This document shows positions 28,901 to 37,122 of a DNA stretch of 44,456 bases, piece by piece. Position numbers and translations under genes: made by a program. The stretch's first letter is position 1. Every line of letters starts with the position of its first letter. The DNA comes from Desulfobulbaceae bacterium (GTDB lineage Bacteria > Desulfobacterota > Desulfobulbia > Desulfobulbales > Desulfobulbaceae): positions 1-44,456 of the forward strand of contig JANTGH010000013.1 of assembly GCA_024763055.1 (NCBI GenBank), read 5' to 3'. The notes beneath the pieces were generated by a model. That model was not told the origin of the DNA. It made no database searches and saw only the letters and a program-made list of their open reading frames with translations.

Positions 28901-28954
28901 CAGTACAAGGTTCCGGAAGAATGGCTGAAGGCCGCAGCAGAAAAAACCGTATAA
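25928..28954 (+). CDS. Cache-PAS-PAS-GGDEF-EAL cyclic di-GMP turnover protein
   Basis: This 1008-residue membrane protein has helices near 15-35 and 265-290 enclosing a Cache-like periplasmic domain. PAS1 (about 320-430) and PAS2 (about 435-555) follow; PAS2 has Cys481, Cys493 and Cys496 (GKTCWQHL, GPCSFCPND). The GGDEF domain has an intact WGGDEF (648-652) and inhibitory site RGED (639-642). It keeps Asp in GHEAGDD, the residue replaced by Ser in cGAMP-making Hypr enzymes, so cyclic di-GMP is the expected product. The EAL domain has AEALVRW (EAL 776-778), DDYGTGFSSL and EVIAEGVET, so hydrolysis is also possible. Both domains look catalytically complete. The 12-bp gap to the binding-protein gene implies co-transcription and suggests that protein may deliver its ligand here. 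Confidence 0.93.
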   Translation: MHQSTFLTRSNAIRLGGLLLGGYISLLIGLVYLGQIHLRQSLFEQAKLTIEKQASAVNYFLSEQQDEIKEFTKNPALNNFFANRAMGMSMKYGLRASLLTVQNELKRLLNRKKLLGQPVYTAISFVDRDGSILVSTKETEKQKVRSFHLDGDSAPGVSLRIFDNKKLGYDAYYVATIDYHNQVTGLIIAEVNLAKVVLPLLQHSENNRVDNTLMLIAPHDKILVSTAPVSDPNSFSTRQQTTLSVPLDDSGYILKGIIRNNQQMLLTSPWFLAAIALLSLPVVGGLFLLLRLNNNHLLLQAKYLASQQQEQELRYFRRLLDLSTDLIAVIDPSTSRYLDVNQTMCTFFSLDREQLLKKKFIDHSDTYRTIEQWRLFLKQIRKNERITDEYNGQHPDGSPFFIEINAHYAQLDDREAIVAIFRDISERKRSEQVIQQANQRVNAVLAGIDAIVYVMDMETHTILYANTAATTLYGDLVGKTCWQHLHSGQTGPCSFCPNDKLLGDDGKPAETYIWEFQHGENNLWFHSADCAIPWDDGRYVHLQVATDITARIQNEQALQDAHSQLEALAYYDPLTRLANRRLFIDRLQHALHKADRINSGLAICYLDLDEFKQINDTYGHEAGDDLLVQVGERLLNNLRGEDTVARWGGDEFALLITNQKDEEQCVETLSRLLDCLTTPYEIRSTLFQVTTSVGVTLYPKDNGDPETLLRHADQAMYLAKQKGRNCYHFFDPEQDRRINMRLEQINCIGKAIKQDELRLFYQPKIDMARGRVMGAEALVRWQHPEEGLLPPVRFLPLIEGHRLQLSLDWWVLDKAMQQASFWQTNGEELSISVNIAAQTIQQPGFADRLIELLADYGIDGGLIELEILESGIIDELDTISSVIRQCVETGISFALDDYGTGFSSLTHIRRLPVQTLKIDQSFVREMLDNRDDFHIVEGVIGLARAFELEVIAEGVETTKLGTQLLKLGCNYAQGYCIAKPMPSSEITDWRKQYKVPEEWLKAAAEKTV

Positions 28955-29122
28955 CTGCCTCTGTAAGGCGTTGCATGAAAAGTGGAACAACGAGAAAACA
29001 AAAAACAGAATATAATATCCGGATCACTCTCTCTTCCGGTTACCAGCAAAATTTGTATACAGGGTGCCTGTCAACCAAAACGGCCGGTGATGTAATCTTC
29101 GGTCAGTTTATGACGGGGATTG

Positions 29123-32100
29123 TCAAGAAAGGGCACGCCGACGGTCCGGCGCTCTTCCCGGTTGGCCGTAACCACCACCGCCCGGAGTAAGAATACGTAT
29201 CCGGTCACCGGGCTGCAGGGTTATCTCGTTCTTCCCTCCCAGATTCAAAATTTTTCCGTTGCGCCGAACACAGAGATTCTCGCCTCGTGCTCCGTGTTCG
29301 CCCCCCTCAAGGCCATACGGAGCAAAGACACGGCGTTCGGAGAGAATAGCCACCTGCAGCGGCACAAGAAATTCCACCTCCCGGATCAGACCATCGCCGC
29401 CGGTGAACAGTCCTCTGCCGCCGGATTTTTTACGGATGGAGAATTCCCGCAGAAGCACGGGGTACCGCCGCTCAAGAATCTCGGGATCGGTGATCCGGGT
29501 GTTGGTCATATGGGTATGAACACCGGACTGGCCATGCCATCCCGGCCCGGCCCCGGCGCCGCCGCCGATGGTTTCATAATAACCAAACCGATCATTGCCG
29601 AAGGTGAAATTGTTCATACATCCCTGGGACGCCGCCGCCACCCCGAAGGCCTTGAGAATCACATCGACCACCCGTTGCGAGGTCAAGACATTGCCGCCGA
29701 CAACGGCCGCCGATGGGGATGGATCAAGCAGGCATCCCCTGGGGATATGCAGCTGGATGGGCAGAAGACAGCCGTAATTGAGCGGAATGTCCTTTTGCAC
29801 CAGGCAGCGCAGGCAGTAGAGGATAGCCGATTGGGTCACGGCCCGGGGCGCATTCAAGTTGCCCCATATCTCCGGGCCGGTACCGCTGAAATCAAAGACG
29901 GCGCTGCCGTCCCTGCGGTCGATGGTGATTGCCAGCTTAATCGGACTGCCGTCATCCAGGCTGTCCCCGGCCGTAAGTCTTTCCAACCCGTGGCGATTAC
30001 CCGGCGGCGCCGGCCCTTTCAGGCTTTCCCGCACGGCTGCTTCGGCGGCCGCCTGCACATGGCCCATGTAGGCCTGGACCACCGGCAGACCGTACATCTC
30101 CACCATTTCAAGAATCAGGTCGATTCCCTTACGGTTGGCCGCCACCTGGGCCTTAAGATCGGAGATATTATCGGAAAGCCGCCGGGTGCCGCTGATCCGT
30201 TGTTTGCCGTCAGCGCTCCCCGCCTGCAGCAGATCAGCAATTCCCTGTTCCTGAAAAACACCGCTTGCGACAAGCTTAAACGAGAGGATAGCCGCTCCTT
30301 CCTCGATAAGTCGATGGGAATGCGGCGGCATGGAACCGGGCGAGATACCACCGACATCGGCATGATGACCGCGGCTTGCCACCCAGAAAATAATTTTCCC
30401 GGCGGAAAACACCGGCGTCATAACCGTAATATCCGGAAGATGCGAACCACCTGCGGCCGGATGATTGGACAGCAGGACATCACCGGGCCCGATATCCGGG
30501 CAACGTCTGATCTGCTCGCGCACCGCCTCGCTCATGGCCCCGAGATGCACCGGAACATGGGGGGCATTGGCCACCAGGTTGCCTGTGGGATCAAACAGGG
30601 CGCAGGAAAAGTCAAGCCGCTCCTTGATATTGGTGGAGATGGCCGTTTTCTGCAGCATGCGGCCCATCTGTTCGGCAATGGACATGAACAGGTTGGAAAA
30701 AATTGAGAGCTGCACGGGATTGACCGCCCGATCAATCCGGCGGCCCTGATTGCGGCCAACGGTAATCTCCACGTCACCGAACTCGGTGATCTCCGCCCTG
30801 CAGTCAGGCTCCACCACAATTGTTGCCGTCTCCTGAATAATAATAGCCGGTCCGCTCACCCGATGACCCGCCGCCAGTTTTTCCATCAGGTAAAGATCCG
30901 TCTCCTGCCAACCCGTGCTGAAGTAACAGGAAACCACCCGTTCTTTTTCCGGCGGTCCGTCGGCAGCGGGAATCCTGGGCCGGACAGAACCGGTCCCCCT
31001 GCCGACGGCGCGAACCCGGTAATCATCAACGAGTATCTCCCGCTCTTCAAGGACAAAGCCGAACTCCCGCCGATAACGGGCAACAAAGGACTCGGTAAAA
31101 CTGCGCTCATCCGATTGCTCGATCATCAGGGCGGTATCCGTTCCCCGGTAACGCAGGTTGAGATAACGACGGCAGAATATCTTTTTCGGTTCCGTGCCCT
31201 GGGCGGCCAGTTCAGATTCGGCCTCCCGCTGCAGCTCGTCAAGCCGCCTTTGAATCGGTATCATTACCTCGGCCGAGAGAACCAGGGCCGCCGGTTCCTG
31301 TTTTTCCACCACCGTATCGGCAAGGCCGATGCCGCAGGCCGACAGGATGCCGGAAAACCGGTGAATAAAAATGGTGGAAATTCCCAGGATACGGGCAATA
31401 CTGCAGGCATGCTGGGAACCGGCCCCGCCGAAGGTGGCCAGCACATGTTCCTTGATATCAAAGCCGCGCATCACCGACACCTCGCGGATGGGCCGCACCA
31501 TAACCTCATTGGCCACCTCCAGAAATCCAAGGGCGGTCTCCTCAACACTCAGCGGCGGCCGGTCATCGTCCGCATAAAAACGATTAATGCGCGCGGTCAA
31601 CTTTTCCATGGATTTACGGGCGCCCTGCACGTCAAGGGGCTGATCTTCATCCGGGCCGAAGATATGGGGAAAATAGCCGGCCTGCAGCCGCCCAAGGACC
31701 AAATTGGCATCGGTAATGGCCAGATGGCCGTTTTTCCGGTAACAGACCGGACCGGGATGAGCGCCTGCGGACTCCGGCCCGACCTTGAACATGCCGTTTT
31801 CAAAAAAAATACGGGAACCGCCGCCTGCGGCCACAGTCCTGATATCAAGCTGGGGCGCCTGAATGCGCACACCTGCTGTCCTGGATTCAAAGGTCAGCTC
31901 CAACTCACCGCCGTAGCGGGACACATCGGTGGAAGTACCGCCCATGTCAAATCCGATCACCGGACGCCCCGTCTTTTTGTTAAAGGTTGTCAAACCATAC
32001 CCGACCACGCCGCCCGCCGGTCCGGAGAGAATGGCCCGGCTGCCGGTAAAGTCATCGGCCGGGGCCAGGCCGCCGTCCGATTGCATAAAGAGCAGATTGG

Positions 32101-32935
32101 TACCGGTCAGCCCATCGACAAAACCCTGCTTAAATCCTGAAAGATATTTTCGAATATGGGGCGTCAGGTAGGCATCAACCATAGTCGTATCGCCCCGGGG
32201 CACCATCTTGACCACGGGCATGACCCGGGAGGAAAGGGAAACCTGGGTAAATCCCATCTCCCGTGCCAGCCTGCCTACCATTTCCTCATGCCCGGGCAGG
32301 CCATAGGCATGGAGAAAGACAATGGCAAGGCCGGTGATTCCCTGATCAAGAAGGGGGTGTAACTGCGCCCGCACCCGGTCGGGTTCAGGAGGCCTCATAA
32401 TGACAAACCGCTCACCGGTGCGGCCGCTGACGACCTCAAGGCCGCTCTCATCTTCATCCGCCTGGAGCAGACGAACCCGCTCCTCCACCTCGATCACCGT
32501 TTCATAGAGCAGGTCCGGTTTTTCGATCTTCAGATCAAAGAGATCAGGTCGCTTCTGGGAGCCGATACGAAGAATATCACCGAATCCCCGGGTGGTGACC
32601 AGGGCGGTACGGGCGCCTTTACGTTCCAGCAGGGCATTGGTGGCCACGGTGGTGCCCATGCGGATCCACTCGATCCGGGAACCATCGACCAGGCCGTCTT
32701 CTTCCGCTATCCCATGGGCGGCCAGGATCCGTCGGATCCCTTCCCGAGGCGCATCCGCATAGTTGGCCGGATCCTCGGACAGGAGTTTGACCACGGTAAA
32801 TCCAGGATCACCCGGCACCTCGGCATAAACATCGGTGAAGGTACCGCCGCGATCAATGGAAAACCGAAAATTTTTTTCTTTTTTTTCTTTTCTCAGCATC
32901 TCTAACATAAAGAGTAAATACCAATCCCCCTCCAT
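29123..32935 (-). CDS. 5-oxoprolinase/N-methylhydantoinase-type A+B fusion
   Basis: This product of up to 1270 residues joins hydantoinase A ([17 protein letters not shown] at the front, [16 protein letters not shown] in the middle) and hydantoinase B (from about residue 740: [39 protein letters not shown]). One-piece fusions of this size are typical of ATP-dependent 5-oxoprolinases, which open the 5-oxoproline ring to glutamate; relatives act on N-methylhydantoin. The start is uncertain: ATGs at 32935, 32908 and 32899 all lack an ideal ribosome site, while the conserved part begins soon after. It is on the same strand as the creatininase-like and TRAP genes upstream, separated by a PilZ-VanY pair. 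The enzyme class is firm, the substrate is not. Confidence 0.9.
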   Translation of the reverse strand: MEGDWYLLFMLEMLRKEKKEKNFRFSIDRGGTFTDVYAEVPGDPGFTVVKLLSEDPANYADAPREGIRRILAAHGIAEEDGLVDGSRIEWIRMGTTVATNALLERKGARTALVTTRGFGDILRIGSQKRPDLFDLKIEKPDLLYETVIEVEERVRLLQADEDESGLEVVSGRTGERFVIMRPPEPDRVRAQLHPLLDQGITGLAIVFLHAYGLPGHEEMVGRLAREMGFTQVSLSSRVMPVVKMVPRGDTTMVDAYLTPHIRKYLSGFKQGFVDGLTGTNLLFMQSDGGLAPADDFTGSRAILSGPAGGVVGYGLTTFNKKTGRPVIGFDMGGTSTDVSRYGGELELTFESRTAGVRIQAPQLDIRTVAAGGGSRIFFENGMFKVGPESAGAHPGPVCYRKNGHLAITDANLVLGRLQAGYFPHIFGPDEDQPLDVQGARKSMEKLTARINRFYADDDRPPLSVEETALGFLEVANEVMVRPIREVSVMRGFDIKEHVLATFGGAGSQHACSIARILGISTIFIHRFSGILSACGIGLADTVVEKQEPAALVLSAEVMIPIQRRLDELQREAESELAAQGTEPKKIFCRRYLNLRYRGTDTALMIEQSDERSFTESFVARYRREFGFVLEEREILVDDYRVRAVGRGTGSVRPRIPAADGPPEKERVVSCYFSTGWQETDLYLMEKLAAGHRVSGPAIIIQETATIVVEPDCRAEITEFGDVEITVGRNQGRRIDRAVNPVQLSIFSNLFMSIAEQMGRMLQKTAISTNIKERLDFSCALFDPTGNLVANAPHVPVHLGAMSEAVREQIRRCPDIGPGDVLLSNHPAAGGSHLPDITVMTPVFSAGKIIFWVASRGHHADVGGISPGSMPPHSHRLIEEGAAILSFKLVASGVFQEQGIADLLQAGSADGKQRISGTRRLSDNISDLKAQVAANRKGIDLILEMVEMYGLPVVQAYMGHVQAAAEAAVRESLKGPAPPGNRHGLERLTAGDSLDDGSPIKLAITIDRRDGSAVFDFSGTGPEIWGNLNAPRAVTQSAILYCLRCLVQKDIPLNYGCLLPIQLHIPRGCLLDPSPSAAVVGGNVLTSQRVVDVILKAFGVAAASQGCMNNFTFGNDRFGYYETIGGGAGAGPGWHGQSGVHTHMTNTRITDPEILERRYPVLLREFSIRKKSGGRGLFTGGDGLIREVEFLVPLQVAILSERRVFAPYGLEGGEHGARGENLCVRRNGKILNLGGKNEITLQPGDRIRILTPGGGGYGQPGRAPDRRRALS

Positions 32936-33059
32936 CTCGAACCGGTCAAGGATGGATTGTGCCTGCAGCGCAGGCTATTCCAGCCAACGTAAAGGCAAAA
33001 TTGATTTTTTCCTTAATGCCTGGTATCTTATTGCCGATACATACTTAAAGCACAAAGTA

Positions 33060-33188
33060 TTTATCCGAAAATCCCAGTAGCAGGAGCTTGCCCATGCCGG
33101 AGTCAGGGATTTTCATCCTTTGTTGTGGCCGGCCAACCCGGAGTCTTCACTACGTTCCGCTTACCTGGTCCAGCCATGCTGGTTTATC
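33060..33188 (-). repeat. Interspersed structured repeat, copy C
   Basis: On the minus strand this reads GATAAACCAGCATGGCTGG, GGAACGTAGTGAAGACTCCG, GGTTGGCCGGCCACAAC and ends GGGATTTTCGGATAAA. It matches copy B almost base for base in the first two thirds. It lies just upstream of the PilZ gene, whose apparent longer reading frame runs through it and is not coding. Confidence 0.8.
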
Positions 33189-33219
33189 AGTTACCATTTT
33201 ACTCAATGGACGGAGAAAA

Positions 33220-33603
33220 ATGAACGCCACAGCTCAAGAACGAAGATCATCGGCTCGCATCCCCGCAGACACATTGCATCAGATTTCTTTTGATGATGCC
33301 GCTTCAATTGACGTCAAAGTAGCGCCGACCGAGGGTACCTATGAACAGACCGCCTCTTTGCGGGATATCCACAGCAGCGGCATGTGCTTTCTGTTGACCG
33401 AGCACATTTTAAAAGAAGATGATATCATCCATATCGATACCATGCTCGGCGATTTCGCCTTTGAAAGCGATGCCATTGTCCGCTGGACCATGGGCAGCTA
33501 TGTCGGAGTCGAATTTTTAGACAGCCGTGCCCGCAATGCCGCCTTACTTGCCGAACTGTACACGGAAAAACTGTTACGCTATCTTGATGAACCGGAACAG
33601 TAA
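33220..33603 (+). CDS. PilZ-like domain protein
   Basis: The ATG at 33220 has GGAG five bases upstream; the longer open frame crosses the repeat and is rejected. The 127-residue protein has RRSSARIPADTL near the N-terminus (an RxxxR-type motif) and LRDIHSSGMCFLL where PilZ domains have D/N-x-S-x-x-G; the Ser is one place late, so the fit is imperfect. AIVRWTMGSYVGVEFLD then LLAELYTEKLLRYL closely parallels the protein at 39703. PilZ domains are cyclic di-GMP receptors; binding here is inferred. The last bases overlap the VanY-like gene by 17 bp, implying co-translation. Confidence 0.72.
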   Translation: MNATAQERRSSARIPADTLHQISFDDAASIDVKVAPTEGTYEQTASLRDIHSSGMCFLLTEHILKEDDIIHIDTMLGDFAFESDAIVRWTMGSYVGVEFLDSRARNAALLAELYTEKLLRYLDEPEQ

Positions 33604-34198
33604 TCCCCTTGTCCTCGTCTTTGTCTTCCTGATGGCGACCCTGTCTCTGTCGGGATCGCTTTTTGCCCGGAATCCGCCCCCCATTACTGCGGAAACGGTC
33701 ACCATTGACGGCATCAAACACCCGGTTCCCCCACCTTGGCGGGGACATAAGATGGAAGGTCCTTCCTGGCTCTCGGTCCCGCCGCTGGTCCCTGTTCCCC
33801 GGAATCTTGTCGAAAATAACGGAGAACTTTATCTTCTGCCTGCGGCCCGAGATGCTTTTGTCGCCATGGCCGGGGCGGCAAAAATGGACGGCATCGATCT
33901 CGTCATTGATTCGGCCTATCGAAGCGCCCATTACCAGAGAAAAGTGTACCATAAGCAGATGGAAGAGGGAAAAACCTTTGCCGAGGTGGCCCGTTATGTT
34001 GCTCCACCCGGCTATTCCGAACATATGCTTGGTCTGGCTGTGGATTTTTCTCCCAGCGACTGGCGTTTTGTAAAAACTCCCGCCTATGATTGGCTGAAAC
34101 AGCATGCCGACCAATTCGGTTTTCGGGAAACCTACCCGGAATCCAGGCCCGATCACCAGCCATGGGAGCCTTCCCACTGGCGCTACATCGGCAACTGA
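33587..34198 (+). CDS. VanY-type D-alanyl-D-alanine carboxypeptidase
   Basis: The ATG at 33587 lies inside the end of the PilZ gene and opens with a signal peptide or anchor (PLVLVFVFLMATLSLSGSLF). The 203-residue protein has the M15B peptidase motifs: SAYRS (109-113), the zinc ligands His146 and Asp153 in GYSEHMLGLAVDF, and catalytic Glu194 with zinc ligand His197 in PWEPSHWRYIG. It should trim the terminal D-alanine from peptidoglycan stem peptides outside the cytoplasmic membrane. Co-translation with a PilZ-like protein suggests wall trimming may be tied to cyclic di-GMP. No vancomycin-resistance genes are nearby, so a housekeeping role is likely. Confidence 0.9.
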   Translation: MNRNSNPLVLVFVFLMATLSLSGSLFARNPPPITAETVTIDGIKHPVPPPWRGHKMEGPSWLSVPPLVPVPRNLVENNGELYLLPAARDAFVAMAGAAKMDGIDLVIDSAYRSAHYQRKVYHKQMEEGKTFAEVARYVAPPGYSEHMLGLAVDFSPSDWRFVKTPAYDWLKQHADQFGFRETYPESRPDHQPWEPSHWRYIGN

Positions 34199-34200
34199 TC

Positions 34201-34971
34201 TTAACTTCTTTCCTGCCGCATCTGCTCCAGCACCTGCACAAGCCGCCCGACCAGATGTTCATGGTAGGCCCTGCCCTTTTCCGCCGAGGCCAGACTCGGC
34301 CGACCGGTTACGGTATCCCCGCTGATATCCGCTATTTTTTTCATATCTTCCACAGTGGCCGGCACATAGCAGAGAGTATCCCGCCGGTCAGCCGGATCAA
34401 CATGATACAGCTCCCGTCCCCCGGCAGGATTGTCCCCTGCCTGCTGTAAATCGATCAGATCAGGGAAGCAGTGCAGCATGTGGGAAATCTCGATCTCCTC
34501 GCCATGACCGATACCATCCGAAAAGCCCGCAAACTCTTTACTCATCCAGGCCGGATCAAACAGGGCCACCTTTACCTGCAACTCACGCTGCGCCCGTTCG
34601 GCAGCTATCTGCAGCCAGGGAATATTGACCACCCGGTGCCCGTTGACCACCACAAAATGAGCAAAGCCGTGGGTGGCAAGGGAACTGATGGTATCAAAGA
34701 GCAGTTCAATCAGCACCTCGGCCCGAATGGAGATTGTGCCGGGCCGTACCAGGTGATGGGGGCTCCAGCCGGTCCAGACAGGAGGGGCAACCAGCACACC
34801 ACTTTTTTCACCTGCGTCTTCGGCAAGAGCCATGGCCACATAAGTGTCCGTACCCAGCGGCGCAAAACGACCATGCTGTTCGGTACTGCCCACCGGAATG
34901 ATGAGACGATCATCGTGCTGCAAATACTCGTCGATCTGTGACCAGGTCAGTTCCTGCAGATGGATATTCAT
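34201..34971 (-). CDS. Creatininase-family amidohydrolase
   Basis: This 256-residue cytoplasmic protein has the family signature: IIPVGSTEQHG (Glu31, His33), LGTDTYVA (Asp42), FVVVNGHRVVN and GHGEEIEISHML, which together supply the dinuclear metal site. The family includes creatinine amidohydrolase and enzymes that hydrolyse other cyclic or formyl amides. AGGAG lies just before the ATG and the TRAP large permease stops 8 bp upstream, so transport and hydrolysis are one operon. Its 3' end converges on the VanY gene with only 2 bp between. Substrate is unproven; with the neighbouring 5-oxoprolinase a cyclic amide is plausible. Confidence 0.88.
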   Translation of the reverse strand: MNIHLQELTWSQIDEYLQHDDRLIIPVGSTEQHGRFAPLGTDTYVAMALAEDAGEKSGVLVAPPVWTGWSPHHLVRPGTISIRAEVLIELLFDTISSLATHGFAHFVVVNGHRVVNIPWLQIAAERAQRELQVKVALFDPAWMSKEFAGFSDGIGHGEEIEISHMLHCFPDLIDLQQAGDNPAGGRELYHVDPADRRDTLCYVPATVEDMKKIADISGDTVTGRPSLASAEKGRAYHEHLVGRLVQVLEQMRQERS

Positions 34972-34979
34972 ATACTCTC

Positions 34980-36290
34980 CTATTTGGTCGTCATCAGATG
35001 GGGCAGAAACAGGGCAATCTCCGGAAAAACCGTCAGAATCACCGTTGTCAGCAGCATGAGAAAGAAAAACGGCAGGGCGTAGCGGGCTATCCTGGTGACC
35101 GGTTCATCGGTCAACCCCTGGATAACAAAGAGATTAAACCCCACCGGCGGCGTAATCTGACTGACCTCGACCATCAGGATCAGGTAGATACCGAACCAGA
35201 TCGGATCAAAACCGGCGGCCGTAACCATGGGCAGGGCGATGGGCAGGGTCATCAGGACAATGGAAAAGCCATCCAGCAGGCAGCCAAGAAGGGTATACAC
35301 CCCGCCAAGCAGCAGCATGAGCAGATAGGGGGAAAGATGCAGATCCAGAATGGCCCCGGTCAGAGCCGCCGGAATACCGAGGAAACCCATCACCCTCGAC
35401 AGGAAGCCCGCCCCCATGACGATGAGCATAATCATGCAGTTGGTCTTGACCGCGCTTTTCAAACAGGTAAACAGTATCCTGCCGTTCATCTGCCGGTTGA
35501 TGAAGGCAAAAAGAATGGCGCCGAAGACTCCCAGGGCCGCCGCCTCGGTGGGGGTTGCCACGCCTGCATAGATGGAGCCCAGCACCAGGACGATCAACAA
35601 AAAGGTCGGAACCAGGTCTTTTATGGAGGAAAACCGTTCCGCCCAGCTGTAGCTCTCCTGCAGGCGGGGCGCGATTTCCGGATTGCGGATACCGCGATAG
35701 ATGATATAGGAGGCGTAGACGGAGGCCAGCAACAGGCCGGGCAGGATACCGGCCATGAACATCTTGCCGATGGAAACCTCGGCCATGATGGCATAGACGA
35801 TCATGATCAGAGAGGGCGGGATAAGAAAACCAAGCGTCCCGGCGCCTGCCAGCGAGCCCATGGCGATTTGACGGTCATAGCCCAGTTTATCCAGCTCGGC
35901 CAAAGTGATTCGGCCGACGGTGGCAGTGGTGGCGGCACTGGAACCGGAGACGGCGGCGAAAAGCGTACAGGAGATAATGTTCATCAACAGCAGACCGCCC
36001 GGCAAGCGGTACAGCCAGGGCACCAGGGCCTTGAACAGCTTTTCCGAGATACCGGAGCGGTACAAAATCTCGCCCATGAGAATAAACATGGGCAGGGCCA
36101 CATACTCCCACTTGCCCACCGTGGCCCAGACCGAAGAGGCCATGTTGTAGCCGGCAGGCAGGCTGCCGAACAGGGTGAGCCCGGCAAAGCCGACCATAAA
36201 CAGGGCAAAACCGACCCATACGCCGCAGGCAAGGAGAAAAAAGAGCAGACCAAAAACGGTCAAGCACATGACCAGCATGGATCCATCCAT
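34980..36290 (-). CDS. dctM: TRAP transporter large permease (DctM family)
   Basis: I set the start at ATG 36290, immediately after the small-permease stop, giving 436 residues, the usual size; the upstream extension is not membrane-like. The protein is almost wholly hydrophobic with about 12 helices. It carries family segments such as VSGSSAATTATVGRI, GTLGFLIPPSLIMIVYA, ATPTEAAALGVFGAI and VEVSQITPPVGFNLFV. It forms the sodium-driven channel of a tripartite periplasmic transporter with the small permease and binding protein encoded upstream. The substrate of TRAP systems is usually a carboxylate or sulfonate; the linked hydrolase suggests a cyclic amide derivative. Confidence 0.95.
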   Translation of the reverse strand: MDGSMLVMCLTVFGLLFFLLACGVWVGFALFMVGFAGLTLFGSLPAGYNMASSVWATVGKWEYVALPMFILMGEILYRSGISEKLFKALVPWLYRLPGGLLLMNIISCTLFAAVSGSSAATTATVGRITLAELDKLGYDRQIAMGSLAGAGTLGFLIPPSLIMIVYAIMAEVSIGKMFMAGILPGLLLASVYASYIIYRGIRNPEIAPRLQESYSWAERFSSIKDLVPTFLLIVLVLGSIYAGVATPTEAAALGVFGAILFAFINRQMNGRILFTCLKSAVKTNCMIMLIVMGAGFLSRVMGFLGIPAALTGAILDLHLSPYLLMLLLGGVYTLLGCLLDGFSIVLMTLPIALPMVTAAGFDPIWFGIYLILMVEVSQITPPVGFNLFVIQGLTDEPVTRIARYALPFFFLMLLTTVILTVFPEIALFLPHLMTTK

Positions 36291-36291
36291 C

Positions 36292-36795
36292 TCAGAGCAC
36301 CCGTTTACCGGTTCCAATGGCGAGAAAAGTTTCACAGGTGGTGGCCGCAAGCTGGAGCAGAAAACAGGTGGCGCCAAGCAGCATCAAGCCCTGGGGAATC
36401 CAGAGAACAGTATTGGTAAGAGTACCGGAGGTGGAATGATAATGCAGGGACGAACGAACCAGCAGGAAAAGGTACCACCAGAGATAGCCCATGAACGCTG
36501 TGGTCAGGGCCGTGGCAAGGGCGGTGATACTCCGGGCCAAATAATCGGGCAGCAGACCAAGCACCAGGGTGATACGGATATGCCCCCGCTCTTTGAGGCA
36601 ATAGCCGGCGCCGAGAAATGTGATGGCTGCCAGACCATAGGCCGAGTATTCATCGGCAATGAGCGTGGTCTTCTGCAGGGTATTCCAGAGGACGATCTCT
36701 ATGAGGATGAGCAGGGCCATGGCGCCTAAAACAAGCGCCGACAACCCGGCCATCAGCCTGCTGAGCCGCCCGATCATGCGGATAAAAAGGTTCAT
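36292..36795 (-). CDS. dctQ: TRAP transporter small permease (DctQ family)
   Basis: This 167-residue protein has four hydrophobic helices (about 15-35, 50-65, 88-110, 130-155) and the family segment ADEYSAYGLAAITFLGAGYCLKERGHIRI. It forms the small membrane subunit of the same TRAP transporter; its stop lies 1 bp before the large-permease ATG. No strong ribosome site is visible at the ATG. Upstream is a 327-bp gap with hairpins and a repeat copy, then the binding-protein gene, so a processed operon with the gap inside is likely. Confidence 0.92.
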   Translation of the reverse strand: MNLFIRMIGRLSRLMAGLSALVLGAMALLILIEIVLWNTLQKTTLIADEYSAYGLAAITFLGAGYCLKERGHIRITLVLGLLPDYLARSITALATALTTAFMGYLWWYLFLLVRSSLHYHSTSGTLTNTVLWIPQGLMLLGATCFLLQLAATTCETFLAIGTGKRVL

Positions 36796-36857
36796 GGATA
36801 AATCAGTATGGTGGACACCACAACAAAAAAAATAGTGTACCAGGCAGTTTACTCTTT

Positions 36858-36936
36858 ACCGCAGAGCGGTGTAACAAGAAAGAGTTGTCTTGTGGCACCG
36901 CTCTGCGGTGCCACACATCGTTCGGCGCTCTGCGCC
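36858..36936. repeat. Three hairpins with shared design
   Basis: ACCGCAGAGCGGT (36858-36870), ACCGCTCTGCGGT (36897-36909) and GGCGCTCTGCGCC (36924-36936) are each 5-bp stems with AGA or TCT loops. The first two are also inverted copies of each other, with inner arms ACAAG and CTTGT, so a single larger stem is possible. No T-tract follows. Confidence 0.7.
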
Positions 36937-36943
36937 ATTTTCA

Positions 36944-37078
36944 GATAAACCAGCATGGCTGGACCAGGTAATCCGGAACGTAGTGAAGACTCCGGATTGG
37001 CCGGCCACAACAAGCGATGAAAACACCTTGCTCCGGCATGGGCAGGCCCTGCCTCGAGGGATCTTCAGATAAACCAGC
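36944..37078 (+). repeat. Interspersed structured repeat, copy B
   Basis: This copy starts GATAAACCAGCATGGCTGG and ends with ATCTTCAGATAAACCAG, so the border sequence TTCAGATAAACCAG occurs at both ends as a direct repeat. The middle has GGAACGTAGTGAAGACTCCG, the 10-bp palindrome TGGCCGGCCA and the stem GGGCAGGCCCTGCC. Confidence 0.8.
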
Positions 37079-37122
37079 CGGCTGAAAAGCGGACGTACCT
37101 TGAGTATTGGTTGTGGACGCCT

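Larger units (their letters stand above)
36796..37122. other. Structured gap inside the TRAP operon
   Basis: This 327-base gap between the binding-protein gene and the small permease holds three short hairpins followed by repeat copy B. No gene is supported. Such structure in an operon may lower expression of the permease genes relative to the binding protein; that is inference. Confidence 0.55.

Noticed and set aside
29120-30706. 528-residue plus-strand ORF
   Set aside because: Antisense to the hydantoinase B half, where the minus-strand frame has clear conserved motifs.
30863-32140. 425-residue plus-strand ORF
   Set aside because: Antisense to the hydantoinase A half; no ribosome site and no recognisable domain.
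33587-34198. VanY as part of a vancomycin-resistance cluster
   Set aside because: No vanHAX or two-component pair lies nearby; the gene is coupled to a PilZ-like gene instead.
34938-36419. 493-residue plus-strand ORF rich in Gln, Gly and His
   Set aside because: Composition is the mirror of the hydrophobic TRAP permease on the other strand, a known artefact.
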